Shown piece after piece: positions 49,365 through 57,848 of a DNA stretch of 64,000 nt (position 1 is the stretch's first letter; each line of letters starts with the position of its first letter). The position numbers and the translations under genes are program-made. The stretch comes from Sphingomonas sp. UBA978 (lineage in GTDB: Bacteria; Pseudomonadota; Alphaproteobacteria; Sphingomonadales; Sphingomonadaceae). Location of the stretch: positions 186,001-250,000 of the forward strand of contig NZ_DBBS01000005.1 of NCBI RefSeq assembly GCF_002292295.1, read 5' to 3'. The notes under the pieces were generated by a model, which worked only from the letters and a program-made list of their open reading frames with translations, was not told the DNA's origin and did not search any database.

Positions 49365-50176
49365 GCCGGGTCGACCGGACCGGTCTGACGGCCCTGTCCG
49401 GAGAAAGCGCCGAGCCTGTCCGAGATGGATTCGCCCGCCGCCACCAGCATCGCGCGCGTCTGGTCGAGGTCGGTCCGCTGCGAGCCGTCGATCATCGCCA
49501 GATAGGGGATGGTCAGCGCGGCGGTGATCGCGCCGCCGAATTCGAAGATCGGCACGCTGATATCGGTGACGCCCGCGGCACGCGCGCTCGGGCTCGTCTC
49601 GTAGCCGCGCTCGCGCACCACCGCCAGTTGCGGCGCGAGCGCGCGCATCGCCGCGACTACCTCCGCCGGTTGCGCCGCCATGATCGCGTCGCGCGTCGCG
49701 TCGTCCGCGAAGGCGAGCAGGACGTGGCCCGAACAGCTGGTGACGAGATCGATGACCGCACCGGCGCGCATCGCGAAACCGGCGGGGCCGAGGTTTTCCT
49801 TGCGCTGGATGACCAGCCCGCGGCCCTCGGCGCGGACCACCAGATGGCAGGACTGGTTGGTCGCGGCGGCGAGCGACTGCATCACCGGCGCGGCGACCGT
49901 CGCCAGCGACTGCGCCGGCGTCGCGCGATAGGCGACGTCGAGCATCCAGTAGGACACGCTGTAATGGTCCGATTGCGCGCTCTTCCGCAGCCAGCCGCGC
50001 CGTTCCATGACGATCGTGACGCGAAACACCTCGCTCATCGAGCGGCCGAGATGCTGCGCGATCTCGCTGATGGTGAGGCCGCCGGGCATGGTCGCCAGCA
50101 ATTCCAGAATGTCGAACCCCCGCTCCAGTGCCGGCGCGGCGTAGGAGTTGCGCGATTTCGTGCCCTTGTCGGTCAT
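49361..50176 (-). CDS. IclR-family regulator of the fucose/pectin locus
   Basis: A 271-residue regulator from the ATG at 50176 (MTDKGTKSRNSYAAPALERG). The winged HTH spans about 14-75 (GLTISEIAQHLGRSMSEVFR), and the effector domain starts near 85 (ATVAAPVMQSLAAATNQSCH, CSGHVLLAFA, ARAAGVTDISVPIFEFGGA). Its stop codon lies inside the terminal repeat of the MITE-like element. It is divergent from the L-fucose operon, the classic position for a local repressor; the effector may be an L-fucose pathway intermediate (inference). Confidence 0.9.
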   Translation of the reverse strand: MTDKGTKSRNSYAAPALERGFDILELLATMPGGLTISEIAQHLGRSMSEVFRVTIVMERRGWLRKSAQSDHYSVSYWMLDVAYRATPAQSLATVAAPVMQSLAAATNQSCHLVVRAEGRGLVIQRKENLGPAGFAMRAGAVIDLVTSCSGHVLLAFADDATRDAIMAAQPAEVVAAMRALAPQLAVVRERGYETSPSARAAGVTDISVPIFEFGGAITAALTIPYLAMIDGSQRTDLDQTRAMLVAAGESISDRLGAFSGQGRQTGPVDPA

Positions 50177-50285
50177 ACCCGGTTTTCTCACGTCCGCTTC
50201 GGATTGAAAAGCGCGCTTGCCTAAACCCGATCGCTGGGCTAATTTCCACCTGTAAAACAAACTTTCAAAAAAGATCGTGGGGCGG
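50177..50285. promoter_or_regulatory. Divergent promoter region, IclR gene / fucose operon
   Basis: This 109-base gap is unusually AT-rich for the window, with TAATTTCCACCTG and AAAACAAACTTTCAAAAAAG at 50240-50273. It must hold promoters for both directions and probably the IclR operator. No perfect palindrome was found by eye, so the operator is not defined. Confidence 0.4.
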
Positions 50286-51029
50286 ATGGGCGGACGACTG
50301 GAGGGCAGGCGCGTTCTCGTGACGGCGGCGGGCCAGGGCATCGGGCGGGCGATCGCGGAAGCCTGCGAACGCGAGGGGGCGAGCGTCTTCGCGCTGGACC
50401 GCGATGCCGCGTCGCTCGCGGACAGCGCCCGTCCGATCGTATTCGACCTGCTCGACCATGACGCCATCGACCGGCTGCCGGATCGAACGGGGCCAGTCGA
50501 CGTGCTGGTGAATGCGGCGGGGATCGTCCATGCCGGCAGCGCGCTCGATTGCACGACGGCGGACTGGGACATGAGCTTCGCGCTGAACGTCACCGCGATG
50601 TTCCGCACCATCCGCGCCTATCTGCCCGGCATGATCGCCCAACGGCGCGGTTCGATCGTCAACATCGCCTCGGTCGCCTCATCGATCATCGGCGTGCCCG
50701 ACCGGTTCGCCTATGGCACGACCAAGGCGGCGGTGATCGGCATGACCAAGGCGGTCGCCGCGGATTTCGTCGCCGACGGCATCCGCTGCAACGCCATCTG
50801 TCCCGGCACGGTCGAGACGCCGTCGCTGCTGGCGCGGGTGCGCGATCGCGCCGGACGGGACGGCGTGACCGTGGCGGCCGCGCATGCCGCCTTCGCCGCG
50901 CGCCAGCCGGTCGGTCGCCTCGGCCGCGCCGGAGAAATCGCGGCGCTGGCGCTGCACCTCGCCTCCGACGAAAGCAGCTTCACCACCGGCACCACCGCGG
51001 TGATCGACGGCGGCTGGAGCCTGTTGTGA
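50286..51029 (+). CDS. 2-keto-3-deoxy-L-fuconate dehydrogenase-like SDR
   Basis: A 247-residue short-chain dehydrogenase from the ATG at 50286; a GTG at 50277 is also in frame. The cofactor motif is LVTAAGQGIGRAIAEAC with Asp in ALDRDA (NAD preference). The catalytic Ser is in IVNIASVASSIIGVPDRFAY and Y-x3-K is YGTTKAAVIG. The pattern matches DHRS6-like enzymes, including the Xanthomonas 2-keto-3-deoxy-L-fuconate 4-dehydrogenase. The coupled L-fuconate dehydratase gene (GTGA overlap) supports this step: oxidation of the keto-deoxy acid at C4. Confidence 0.82.
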   Translation: MGGRLEGRRVLVTAAGQGIGRAIAEACEREGASVFALDRDAASLADSARPIVFDLLDHDAIDRLPDRTGPVDVLVNAAGIVHAGSALDCTTADWDMSFALNVTAMFRTIRAYLPGMIAQRRGSIVNIASVASSIIGVPDRFAYGTTKAAVIGMTKAVAADFVADGIRCNAICPGTVETPSLLARVRDRAGRDGVTVAAAHAAFAARQPVGRLGRAGEIAALALHLASDESSFTTGTTAVIDGGWSLL

Positions 51030-52321
51030 CGCGCATCACCGGGCTGCGCACGCACGACATCCGCTTCCCGACGAGCGATTCGCTCGCCGGATCGGATGCG
51101 ATGAACCCCGATCCCGATTATTCCGCCGCCTATGTCGTGCTCGACACCGACCGACCGGGGCTGGAGGGCCACGGGCTGACCTTCACCATCGGCCGCGGCA
51201 ACGAGGTGTGCGTCGCCGCGATCGAGGCGATGCGCCATCTGGTGGTCGGGCTCGACCTCGACTGGATCGTCGCCGACCCCGGCCGCTTCTGGCGGCACAT
51301 GACCGCGGACAGCCAGTTGCGCTGGATCGGCCCCGACAAGGGCGCGATGCACCTCGCCACCGGTGCGGTCGTCAACGCGGTGTGGGACCTGTGGGCGCGG
51401 CACGCGGGCAAGCCGCTCTGGCGGCTCGTCGCCGATTTCACCCCCGAGGAATTCGTCCGCGCGATCGACTTCCGCTACCTGACCGATTGCATCACCCCCG
51501 ACGAGGCGCTGGCGCTGCTGCGCGCCAGGGCGGACGGCAAGGCAGGGCGGATCGCGACCCTCGAGGCGCAGGGCTACCCCTGCTACACGACCTCGGCGGG
51601 CTGGCTCGGCTATGCCGACGACACGCTCCGGCGGCTGGTGCGCGAATCGGTCGATGCCGGCTTCCGCCACGTCAAGCTGAAGGTCGGGCGCGACCTCGAC
51701 GACGATATCCGCCGCCTGACCATCGCGCGCGAGGCGGCGGGGCCGGACGTGCGGCTGATGATCGACGCCAACCAGAATTGGGAGGTCGCCGAAGCGATCG
51801 ACTGGGTCCGCGCGCTCGCCTTCGCCGACCCGTGGTTCATCGAGGAGCCGACCAGTCCCGACGACGTGCTAGGCCATGCCGCGATCCGCCGCGGCATCGG
51901 CGCGGTCAAGGTCGCCACCGGCGAGATGTGCCAGAACCGCATCATGTTCAAACAGTTCATGGCGGCCGGCGCGATCGACGTGGTGCAGATCGACGCCTGC
52001 CGGCTGGGCGGCGTCAACGAGGTGCTCGCCGTGCTGCTGCTCGCGGCGAAATACGACCTGCCCGTATGTCCGCATGCCGGCGGCGTCGGATTGTGCGAAT
52101 ATGTCCAACATCTTTCGATGATCGACTATGTCGTGGTGTCGGGAACGATGGAGGGGCGCGTGGCGGAATATGTCGATCATCTGCACGAACATTTCGTCGA
52201 TCCCTGCATCGTCCGGAACGCCGCCTACATGCCGCCGACGCGGCCGGGCTTCTCGATCGAGATGAAGCCCGGATCGCTCGATCGCTATCGTTTCGCACCG
52301 CCGCCGGCGGCCGCGGCATGA
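51026..52321 (+). CDS. L-fuconate dehydratase (enolase superfamily)
   Basis: A 431-residue enzyme starting at GTG 51026 (GTGA overlap). The opening TRITGLRTHDIRFPTSDSLA and AMNPDPDYSAAYVVL are diagnostic of L-fuconate dehydratase. Catalytic features: KLKVGRD (KxK base), metal ligands in MIDANQNW, FIEEPTSPDD and VATGEMCQN, and the His in CPHAGGVGLCEYVQH. It converts L-fuconate to 2-keto-3-deoxy-L-fuconate. Length is standard. It sits between the two SDR genes, all overlapping. Confidence 0.93.
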   Translation: MTRITGLRTHDIRFPTSDSLAGSDAMNPDPDYSAAYVVLDTDRPGLEGHGLTFTIGRGNEVCVAAIEAMRHLVVGLDLDWIVADPGRFWRHMTADSQLRWIGPDKGAMHLATGAVVNAVWDLWARHAGKPLWRLVADFTPEEFVRAIDFRYLTDCITPDEALALLRARADGKAGRIATLEAQGYPCYTTSAGWLGYADDTLRRLVRESVDAGFRHVKLKVGRDLDDDIRRLTIAREAAGPDVRLMIDANQNWEVAEAIDWVRALAFADPWFIEEPTSPDDVLGHAAIRRGIGAVKVATGEMCQNRIMFKQFMAAGAIDVVQIDACRLGGVNEVLAVLLLAAKYDLPVCPHAGGVGLCEYVQHLSMIDYVVVSGTMEGRVAEYVDHLHEHFVDPCIVRNAAYMPPTRPGFSIEMKPGSLDRYRFAPPPAAAA

Positions 52322-53094
52322 AGCTGGGACTGGCCGGCAAGGTCGTCGTCGTTACCGGCGGCGGCGCGGGGATCGGCCGCGCGATCTCGACCGTGCTCGC
52401 CGAGGAGGGCGCGATCCCGGCGGTGCTCGGCCGCAGCCCGCCCGACCCGGCGTTCGCCGCCGCGCTGACGGCAGTTCAGCCGCTCCATATGTTCGTTCGA
52501 GTCGAGCTGGAGGACGATGCCGCCTGCGCCCGCGCGGTCGACCAGGTCGTCGGGCGGTTCGGCCGCGTCGACGCGCTGGTCAACAATGCCGGGGCGAACG
52601 ACAATGTCGGACTGGACGCGGGAGTGGAGGCGTTCGTCGCCTCGCTGCGCGCCAATCTGATCCATTGCTACGGCATGGCGCATCACTGTCTGCCGCATCT
52701 GCGCGCGGCGCGCGGATCGATCGTCAACATCTCGTCCAAGGTCGCGCTGACCGGCCAGGGCGGGACCAGCGGCTATGCCGCGGCGAAGGCGGGGCAGCTC
52801 GGCCTGACCCGCGAATGGGCGGCGGCGCTGGCGGGGGACGGCATCCGCGTCAACGCGGTGCTGCCGGCCGAGGTGATGACACCGCTTTACCGGCGCTGGA
52901 TCGAGACGACCGACGACCCCGCGGCGCAGCTCGCCCGCATATCGGACCGCATCCCGCTCGGCCGGCGCATGACGACCGATCGCGAGATCGCCGACACGGT
53001 CGTCTTCCTGCTGTCGGACCGCGCCTCGCACACCACCGGACAGTGGATCGTGCCCGACGGCGGCTACACGCACCTCGACCGCGCGCTCAGCTAG
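52318..53094 (+). CDS. L-fucose dehydrogenase-like SDR
   Basis: A 258-residue short-chain dehydrogenase, ATGA-coupled to the dehydratase gene. Motifs are VVVTGGGAGIGRAISTVLAE (cofactor), LVNNAGANDN, the catalytic SIVNISSKVALTGQGGTSGY with Y-x3-K as YAAAKAGQLG, and the C-terminal RIPLGRRMTTDREIADTVVF. Its sequence pattern and operon place match L-fucose 1-dehydrogenase of the non-phosphorylative route (L-fucose to L-fuconolactone). It may also accept L-galactose or D-arabinose, as relatives do. Confidence 0.85.
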   Translation: MKLGLAGKVVVVTGGGAGIGRAISTVLAEEGAIPAVLGRSPPDPAFAAALTAVQPLHMFVRVELEDDAACARAVDQVVGRFGRVDALVNNAGANDNVGLDAGVEAFVASLRANLIHCYGMAHHCLPHLRAARGSIVNISSKVALTGQGGTSGYAAAKAGQLGLTREWAAALAGDGIRVNAVLPAEVMTPLYRRWIETTDDPAAQLARISDRIPLGRRMTTDREIADTVVFLLSDRASHTTGQWIVPDGGYTHLDRALS

Positions 53095-53107
53095 GACCCG
53101 CCACGCC

Positions 53108-54370
53108 ATGCCGACCGCTCCCGCGCCGCAAACCCGCCCCCGCTACACCGCCGCCATCCTGCTGACCGTCAGCCTGTTCTTCCTCTGGGGCATGGCAAAC
53201 AACCTCAACGACATCCTGATCGCGCAGTTCAGGAAGGCGTTCACCCTGTCGGACTTCGGCACCAGCTTCGTCCAGCAGGTCTTCTATTTCGGCTATTTCC
53301 TGTTCGCGATCCCCGCGGCGATGCTGATGAGCGCGCGCGGGTACAAGGCGGCGATCGTCCTCGGCCTGATCCTCTACGGCTGCGGCGCGCTGCTCTTCTA
53401 TCCGGCGGCGGAGGGCAGCCTCTACGCCCTGTTCCTGCTGGCCCTGTTCGTCATCGCGTCCGGACTGGCGTTCCTCGAAACCGCGGCGAACCCGCTGATG
53501 ACGGAGCTGGGCGATGCCGCCGGCGCCGCGCGCCGTCTCAACTGGGCGCAGGCTGCCAATCCCGTCGGCGCGATCGCCGGCATCCTGATCGGCCGCAACT
53601 TCATCCTGTCGGGCATCGAGCATGACGACGCCGCCCTCGCCGCGATGACCGCAGGCGAGCGGCTCGCCTATTACGGCATGGAGGTGCGCGCGGTGCAGGC
53701 GCCCTACCTCGTCATCGGGTGCGTCGTGCTGGCCTTCGCGGCGGTCGCGGCCTGTCTGCGCTTTCCACCGGGCGATGCCGATGCGCCGCCGACCGCCTCA
53801 TGGGCAGGGTTGCGCACCGCCGCCCGCCAGCCGCGCCTGATCTTCGCCGCCGCCGCCCAATTGCTTTACGTCGGCGCGCAGGTGGGGATGTGGAGCTTCA
53901 CCATCCGCTACGCGCAGGCCAATGTCGCCGGGATGGACGAACGCGCCGCCGCCGATGCGCTGTTCGTGTCGCTGCTGCTGTTCGCGGCCGGTCGCTTCGC
54001 CGGCACCGCGATGATGGCGCGGGTGCGCCCGGCGACGATGCTGGCGCTGTTCGCGGGCGTGGCGGTGGCACTGACCGTCGTCGCCGCGACCGTGGGCGGG
54101 CGATGGGGCCTGTATGCGCTGGTCGGCACCAGCTTCTTCATGTCGATCCAGTTCCCGACGATCTTCGCGCTGGGGGTCGAGGGGCTGGGGCCGCTGCGCC
54201 GGGCCGGCGCGTCGCTGCTCATCATGGCGATCATCGGCGGCGCGCTGCTGACCGCGGCGATGGGCTGGCTGTCGGACCGCGTCGGCATCACCGCGGCGAT
54301 GCTCGTCCCCGCCGCGGCCTTCGTCGTCATCGCCGTCTTCGCGCGCTGGGCGCGGGAGCCGCGTCCATGA
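53108..54370 (+). CDS. fucP: L-fucose permease, MFS family
   Basis: A 420-residue, 12-helix transporter. The signature LFFLWGMANNLNDILIAQF in helix 1 and the following FVQQVFYFGYFLFAIPAA define the FucP group of sugar/proton symporters. Further conserved parts are GLAFLETAANPLMTELG and LNWAQAANPVGAIAG. It would import L-fucose or a related 6-deoxy sugar to the dehydrogenase encoded 13 bases upstream. Its stop overlaps the next gene by ATGA. Confidence 0.9.
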   Translation: MPTAPAPQTRPRYTAAILLTVSLFFLWGMANNLNDILIAQFRKAFTLSDFGTSFVQQVFYFGYFLFAIPAAMLMSARGYKAAIVLGLILYGCGALLFYPAAEGSLYALFLLALFVIASGLAFLETAANPLMTELGDAAGAARRLNWAQAANPVGAIAGILIGRNFILSGIEHDDAALAAMTAGERLAYYGMEVRAVQAPYLVIGCVVLAFAAVAACLRFPPGDADAPPTASWAGLRTAARQPRLIFAAAAQLLYVGAQVGMWSFTIRYAQANVAGMDERAAADALFVSLLLFAAGRFAGTAMMARVRPATMLALFAGVAVALTVVAATVGGRWGLYALVGTSFFMSIQFPTIFALGVEGLGPLRRAGASLLIMAIIGGALLTAAMGWLSDRVGITAAMLVPAAAFVVIAVFARWAREPRP

Positions 54371-57300
54371 GGAAAGCCCCCCTGCTGCTGCTCGCGCTGG
54401 CCTGGTCGCCGATCGTGGCCGCGCAAACGTTGGTCGCGACAGAGGGCGTACAGCCCAACATCAAGGGCCGGCTCGACCGCCCCGTCCGCTACCGCCCCGA
54501 TGGCGACGCCTTCGTGATCGAAAACGGTCGCGAACGGTTCAACCGGTCGCTCTACGGCAACAACACCGCCTTCCGCGCCGACGGTGGCGACCGGCCGGAG
54601 TTCGTCCTGTATTTGCCCGGGCGCGGCGGCAATCTGCGCTTCGCGGTGCGGGGACGTGACGGCCGGAGCTGGTGGCTGCACGACGCGCGATCGATCACCA
54701 CGCGCTACCGTCCCGGCGAGCTCGACTATCGGATCGCCGATCCGCGGCTGGGCGGCGAGATCGCGCTGACGGTGGTGGCGCTCGCCGCGACGGAGGGCGT
54801 CGCGGTACGCGCGCGGGGGGCTGGCGTAATGCCCGGCACGACGCTCGTCTGGGCGTTCGGCGGGGTCGACGGCCAGCGCGGCAAGCGCGACGGCGACATC
54901 GGCACCGAGAAGGTGCCGATCAGCGAATGGTTCGGCTTCCGCCCCGCGTTGGCGGAACGCAACACCGTCAGCGTGGCCGGGCGCGACCGCTTCGCCATCG
55001 CGGGACCTCCCGGCACGATCACCGGCACGGTGCGGAACGGCACCGTCACCGGCGTCGCCGATGCCGCGGGCTGGGACGATCCCGCGTCCTTGTTCGCCCC
55101 GCGCCGCGCCGGTGCCACGCCGGACCGGCCGGTCGCGATCGGCACGCTCGGTCTCGACGGCGATGCGTATCTGCTGCTCCAGCGCACGGCCTATGCCGCC
55201 AAGGCGACCGCCGATCTCGCGACCTATGCGGCGGTCAGCGCCGACCGGCGCGCGACACCGCCCCTGCCCTCGCTCGCAGCCCCCTATGCCGCCGCGACCC
55301 TGCCTGCGGCGTTCGAAGCGGCGCGCGCGCATTTCGATACGCTGCGCGGCCGGGTGCGAATCGTCACGCCCGATCCCTGGCTCGACGCCAGTGTCGGCGC
55401 GCTCAACGTCGCGGCCGACGCGGTGTGGGACGCACCGCAGGCCGCGATCATGCACGGCGCGGTGGCGTGGCGCACCAGGCTGCTCGGCTGGCGCGGCCCC
55501 TATGTTCTCGACGCGCTCGGCTGGCACGATCGCGCCCGCGCAAACTTCCGCGCGTGGCTGCCGCGCCAGAACGTCGAGCCCGTACCACCGACGCTGCCGC
55601 CCCCCGATGCCGCCAGCAACCTCGCGCGCAGCGAGGCGGGGCTGCATTCGAACGGCGACCTGTCGAATTCGCATTACGACATGAACGCCGTCTTCATCGA
55701 CGCGCTGTTCCGGCATCTCGCCTGGACCGGGGACATCGGTTTCGCCCGCGAAGCCTGGCCGGCGATCCGGCGGCATCTGGCGTGGCAGCAGCGGCTGTTC
55801 CGCCGGCCCTTCGGCGCGGAGCGGCTACCGCTGTACGAAGCTTATGCGCAGATCTGGGCGAGCGACGACATCCATTATGCGGGTGGCGGCGTCGCCTATG
55901 CCTCCGCCTACAATCTCTACCACAACCGGCAGGCGGCGCAGATCGCGCGCCTGATCGGCGAGGATCCCGCACCCTACGACCGCGAGGCGGCGTTGATCGG
56001 CCGGGCGATGCGCGCCGAATTGTGGCTGCCCGACGCGGGCCGGTTCGCGGAATATCGCGACTGGCTGGGCGCCCGCGCGGTCCACCCCAGCGCCGGGCTG
56101 TGGAGCTTCTACCATGTCGTGGATTCCGGCGTGCCGACGCCGCGCGAGGCGTGGCGGATGGCGGATGCGATGGCGCGCGACCTGCCGCTGATCCCGGTGA
56201 AAGGTCCCGGCGTTCCCGCCGACCGGCCCTATGGCGTCTATCCGTCCAGCGACTGGATGCCCTACAGCTGGTCGGTCAACAACGTCGTGATGGGCGAGAA
56301 CCTGCATAGTGCGCTGGCGCTGTGGCAGGCGGGCCGCGCCGACGAGGCCTATACGCTCGCCAAGGCGGCGCTGCTCGCCAGCATGTATATGGGGATCAGC
56401 CCCGGCAACGTCGGATCGATGAACTATCTCGACGTCTATCGGCGCGAGGCGCAGCGCGACTTCGCCGATGGATCGGGGGTGATGGGGCGGATGATCGTGG
56501 AGGGATTGTTCGGGATTGCTCCTGACGCGCTGGCGCAGCGGCTGACGCTGCGGCCGGGCTTGCCGGGCGACTGGGACCATGCCGAACTGCACCATCCCGA
56601 CTTGGACATCGCGTTCCGCCGGGAGGGGAACCGCGAGCGCTGGACGGTGCGGCAGACCGGTACGCGGTTCGCGCAGGTGCAGCTGCGACTGGTCGCCCGG
56701 CGCGACGGCGTTACCGCGGTAACGGTGAACGGCAAGCCTGCGCATTGGACGCGCGATTCCGACGCGGTGGGGGCGCCCGCAATCCTGGTCGATACCGCGT
56801 TCGGGGCGAGCGCGGACGTCGTCGTGCACTGGTCGGGGCGCAGCATCGCGCCCGTAGCCCCGGGCGGTGCGCAGCTGGTCGCCAAGCGGCAGGGGGCGAT
56901 GCGCTGGTGGTCGCCGGCCGGCGCGCCGGTCGCACCGGTCGCGCCGCCGCTCGTGGTCGATCGCGTGCCGGTCGGCCCGCAACGCGCCGTCGACCTGTCG
57001 GGCGCGTTCAACGATCGGATCGATGCGATCTTCCGGCCGGGCAAGTATCGCGGCCCACGGTCGCCCTTCGTCTCGCTCGCGCTGCCGTCGCAGGGTCTGG
57101 GTGCATGGGCGGGCCATGTGAATGCCACCGCGACGATCGACGACGGCGGACTCCGGCGCGCCGCCAAGGCTGCGAACGGCTGGTTCCGCCTGCCCGACGG
57201 CGGCGGCTTCCGGACGCCGGCGGAGGGCCCCAATGCACTGTTCGTTTCGCAATGGGATGCCTATCCCGACAGCCGGACGGTGCCGCTGACCGGTCGCGGC

Positions 57301-57687
57301 CGGTTCCTGCGCCTGCTGATGACGGGCTCGACCAACCCGATGCAGAGCCGCATCGACAATGGCGAGGTCGTCGTCACCTATGCCGACGGCGGCACCGCGC
57401 GGCTGGCGCTGCGCAATCCGACGACCTGGTGGCCGATCGAGCGCGACTATCTGATCGACGATTACCAGTTCCGCGTCCCCGGCCCCCGTCCGCTGCGCGT
57501 CGATCTGGCGACCGGGCGGGTCCGCACCGGCGGGGCAAGCGTCGAGCAGGTCGAGGGGGGCGCGGCGACCGTGCTCGGCCTGCCGCTCGACCCGCGCCGG
57601 CCGCTCCGCTCGCTCACCGTCCGCGCCCGCGCCAACGACGTCGTCGTCGGCCTGCTCGCCGCGACGATCGAGGAAGAGGGGCGCTGA
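54367..57687 (+). CDS. Large exported DUF4450-like putative glycoside hydrolase
   Basis: A 1106-residue secreted protein with a signal peptide (MRKAPLLLLALAWSPIVAAQ). Residues 20-330 are beta-rich (RYRPDGDAFVIENGRERFNR; RSLYGNNTAFRADGG). Residues 330-700 look like an (alpha/alpha)6 six-hairpin domain (TPDPWLDASVGALNVAADAV, SNGDLSNSHYDMNAVFIDAL, YASAYNLYHNRQAAQIARL, YPSSDWMPYSWSVNNVVMG). Beta-sandwich modules follow. The front motif 'nGk.rfNRaLYG...aFR.eaGD.PEf' fits the DUF4450 family. Coupled to fucP, it may release L-fucose or another deoxysugar from pectic polymers; this is unproven. Confidence 0.65.
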   Translation: MRKAPLLLLALAWSPIVAAQTLVATEGVQPNIKGRLDRPVRYRPDGDAFVIENGRERFNRSLYGNNTAFRADGGDRPEFVLYLPGRGGNLRFAVRGRDGRSWWLHDARSITTRYRPGELDYRIADPRLGGEIALTVVALAATEGVAVRARGAGVMPGTTLVWAFGGVDGQRGKRDGDIGTEKVPISEWFGFRPALAERNTVSVAGRDRFAIAGPPGTITGTVRNGTVTGVADAAGWDDPASLFAPRRAGATPDRPVAIGTLGLDGDAYLLLQRTAYAAKATADLATYAAVSADRRATPPLPSLAAPYAAATLPAAFEAARAHFDTLRGRVRIVTPDPWLDASVGALNVAADAVWDAPQAAIMHGAVAWRTRLLGWRGPYVLDALGWHDRARANFRAWLPRQNVEPVPPTLPPPDAASNLARSEAGLHSNGDLSNSHYDMNAVFIDALFRHLAWTGDIGFAREAWPAIRRHLAWQQRLFRRPFGAERLPLYEAYAQIWASDDIHYAGGGVAYASAYNLYHNRQAAQIARLIGEDPAPYDREAALIGRAMRAELWLPDAGRFAEYRDWLGARAVHPSAGLWSFYHVVDSGVPTPREAWRMADAMARDLPLIPVKGPGVPADRPYGVYPSSDWMPYSWSVNNVVMGENLHSALALWQAGRADEAYTLAKAALLASMYMGISPGNVGSMNYLDVYRREAQRDFADGSGVMGRMIVEGLFGIAPDALAQRLTLRPGLPGDWDHAELHHPDLDIAFRREGNRERWTVRQTGTRFAQVQLRLVARRDGVTAVTVNGKPAHWTRDSDAVGAPAILVDTAFGASADVVVHWSGRSIAPVAPGGAQLVAKRQGAMRWWSPAGAPVAPVAPPLVVDRVPVGPQRAVDLSGAFNDRIDAIFRPGKYRGPRSPFVSLALPSQGLGAWAGHVNATATIDDGGLRRAAKAANGWFRLPDGGGFRTPAEGPNALFVSQWDAYPDSRTVPLTGRGRFLRLLMTGSTNPMQSRIDNGEVVVTYADGGTARLALRNPTTWWPIERDYLIDDYQFRVPGPRPLRVDLATGRVRTGGASVEQVEGGAATVLGLPLDPRRPLRSLTVRARANDVVVGLLAATIEEEGR

Positions 57688-57700
57688 CCGGCGAAGACGC

Positions 57701-57848
57701 CTGGGGCCGATCGACATTCAGAAGATGACGTGCCGAAAACGGTGGTTTTGCGTGATCCGGAGCGCAGCCTACTATCGGTACGTGAGCACCGGAAGCGCGC
57801 GAAACCGCCGTTTGCAGGCCGTCAGGGCTGCATGTCGATTGGCCCTAC
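57701..57848. mobile_element. 148-bp MITE-like element, copy 2
   Basis: Same length and about 93 percent identical by eye to the element at 49217-49364. Ends: 57701-57721 (CTGGGGCCGATCG ... CATTCAG) and the degenerate inverted copy 57828-57848. The internal stem is kept; several differences between copies are G-U-type changes that preserve pairing. It occupies nearly all the space between the converging DUF4450-like and pectate lyase genes and provides the last bases of the latter's stop codon. Confidence 0.75.
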
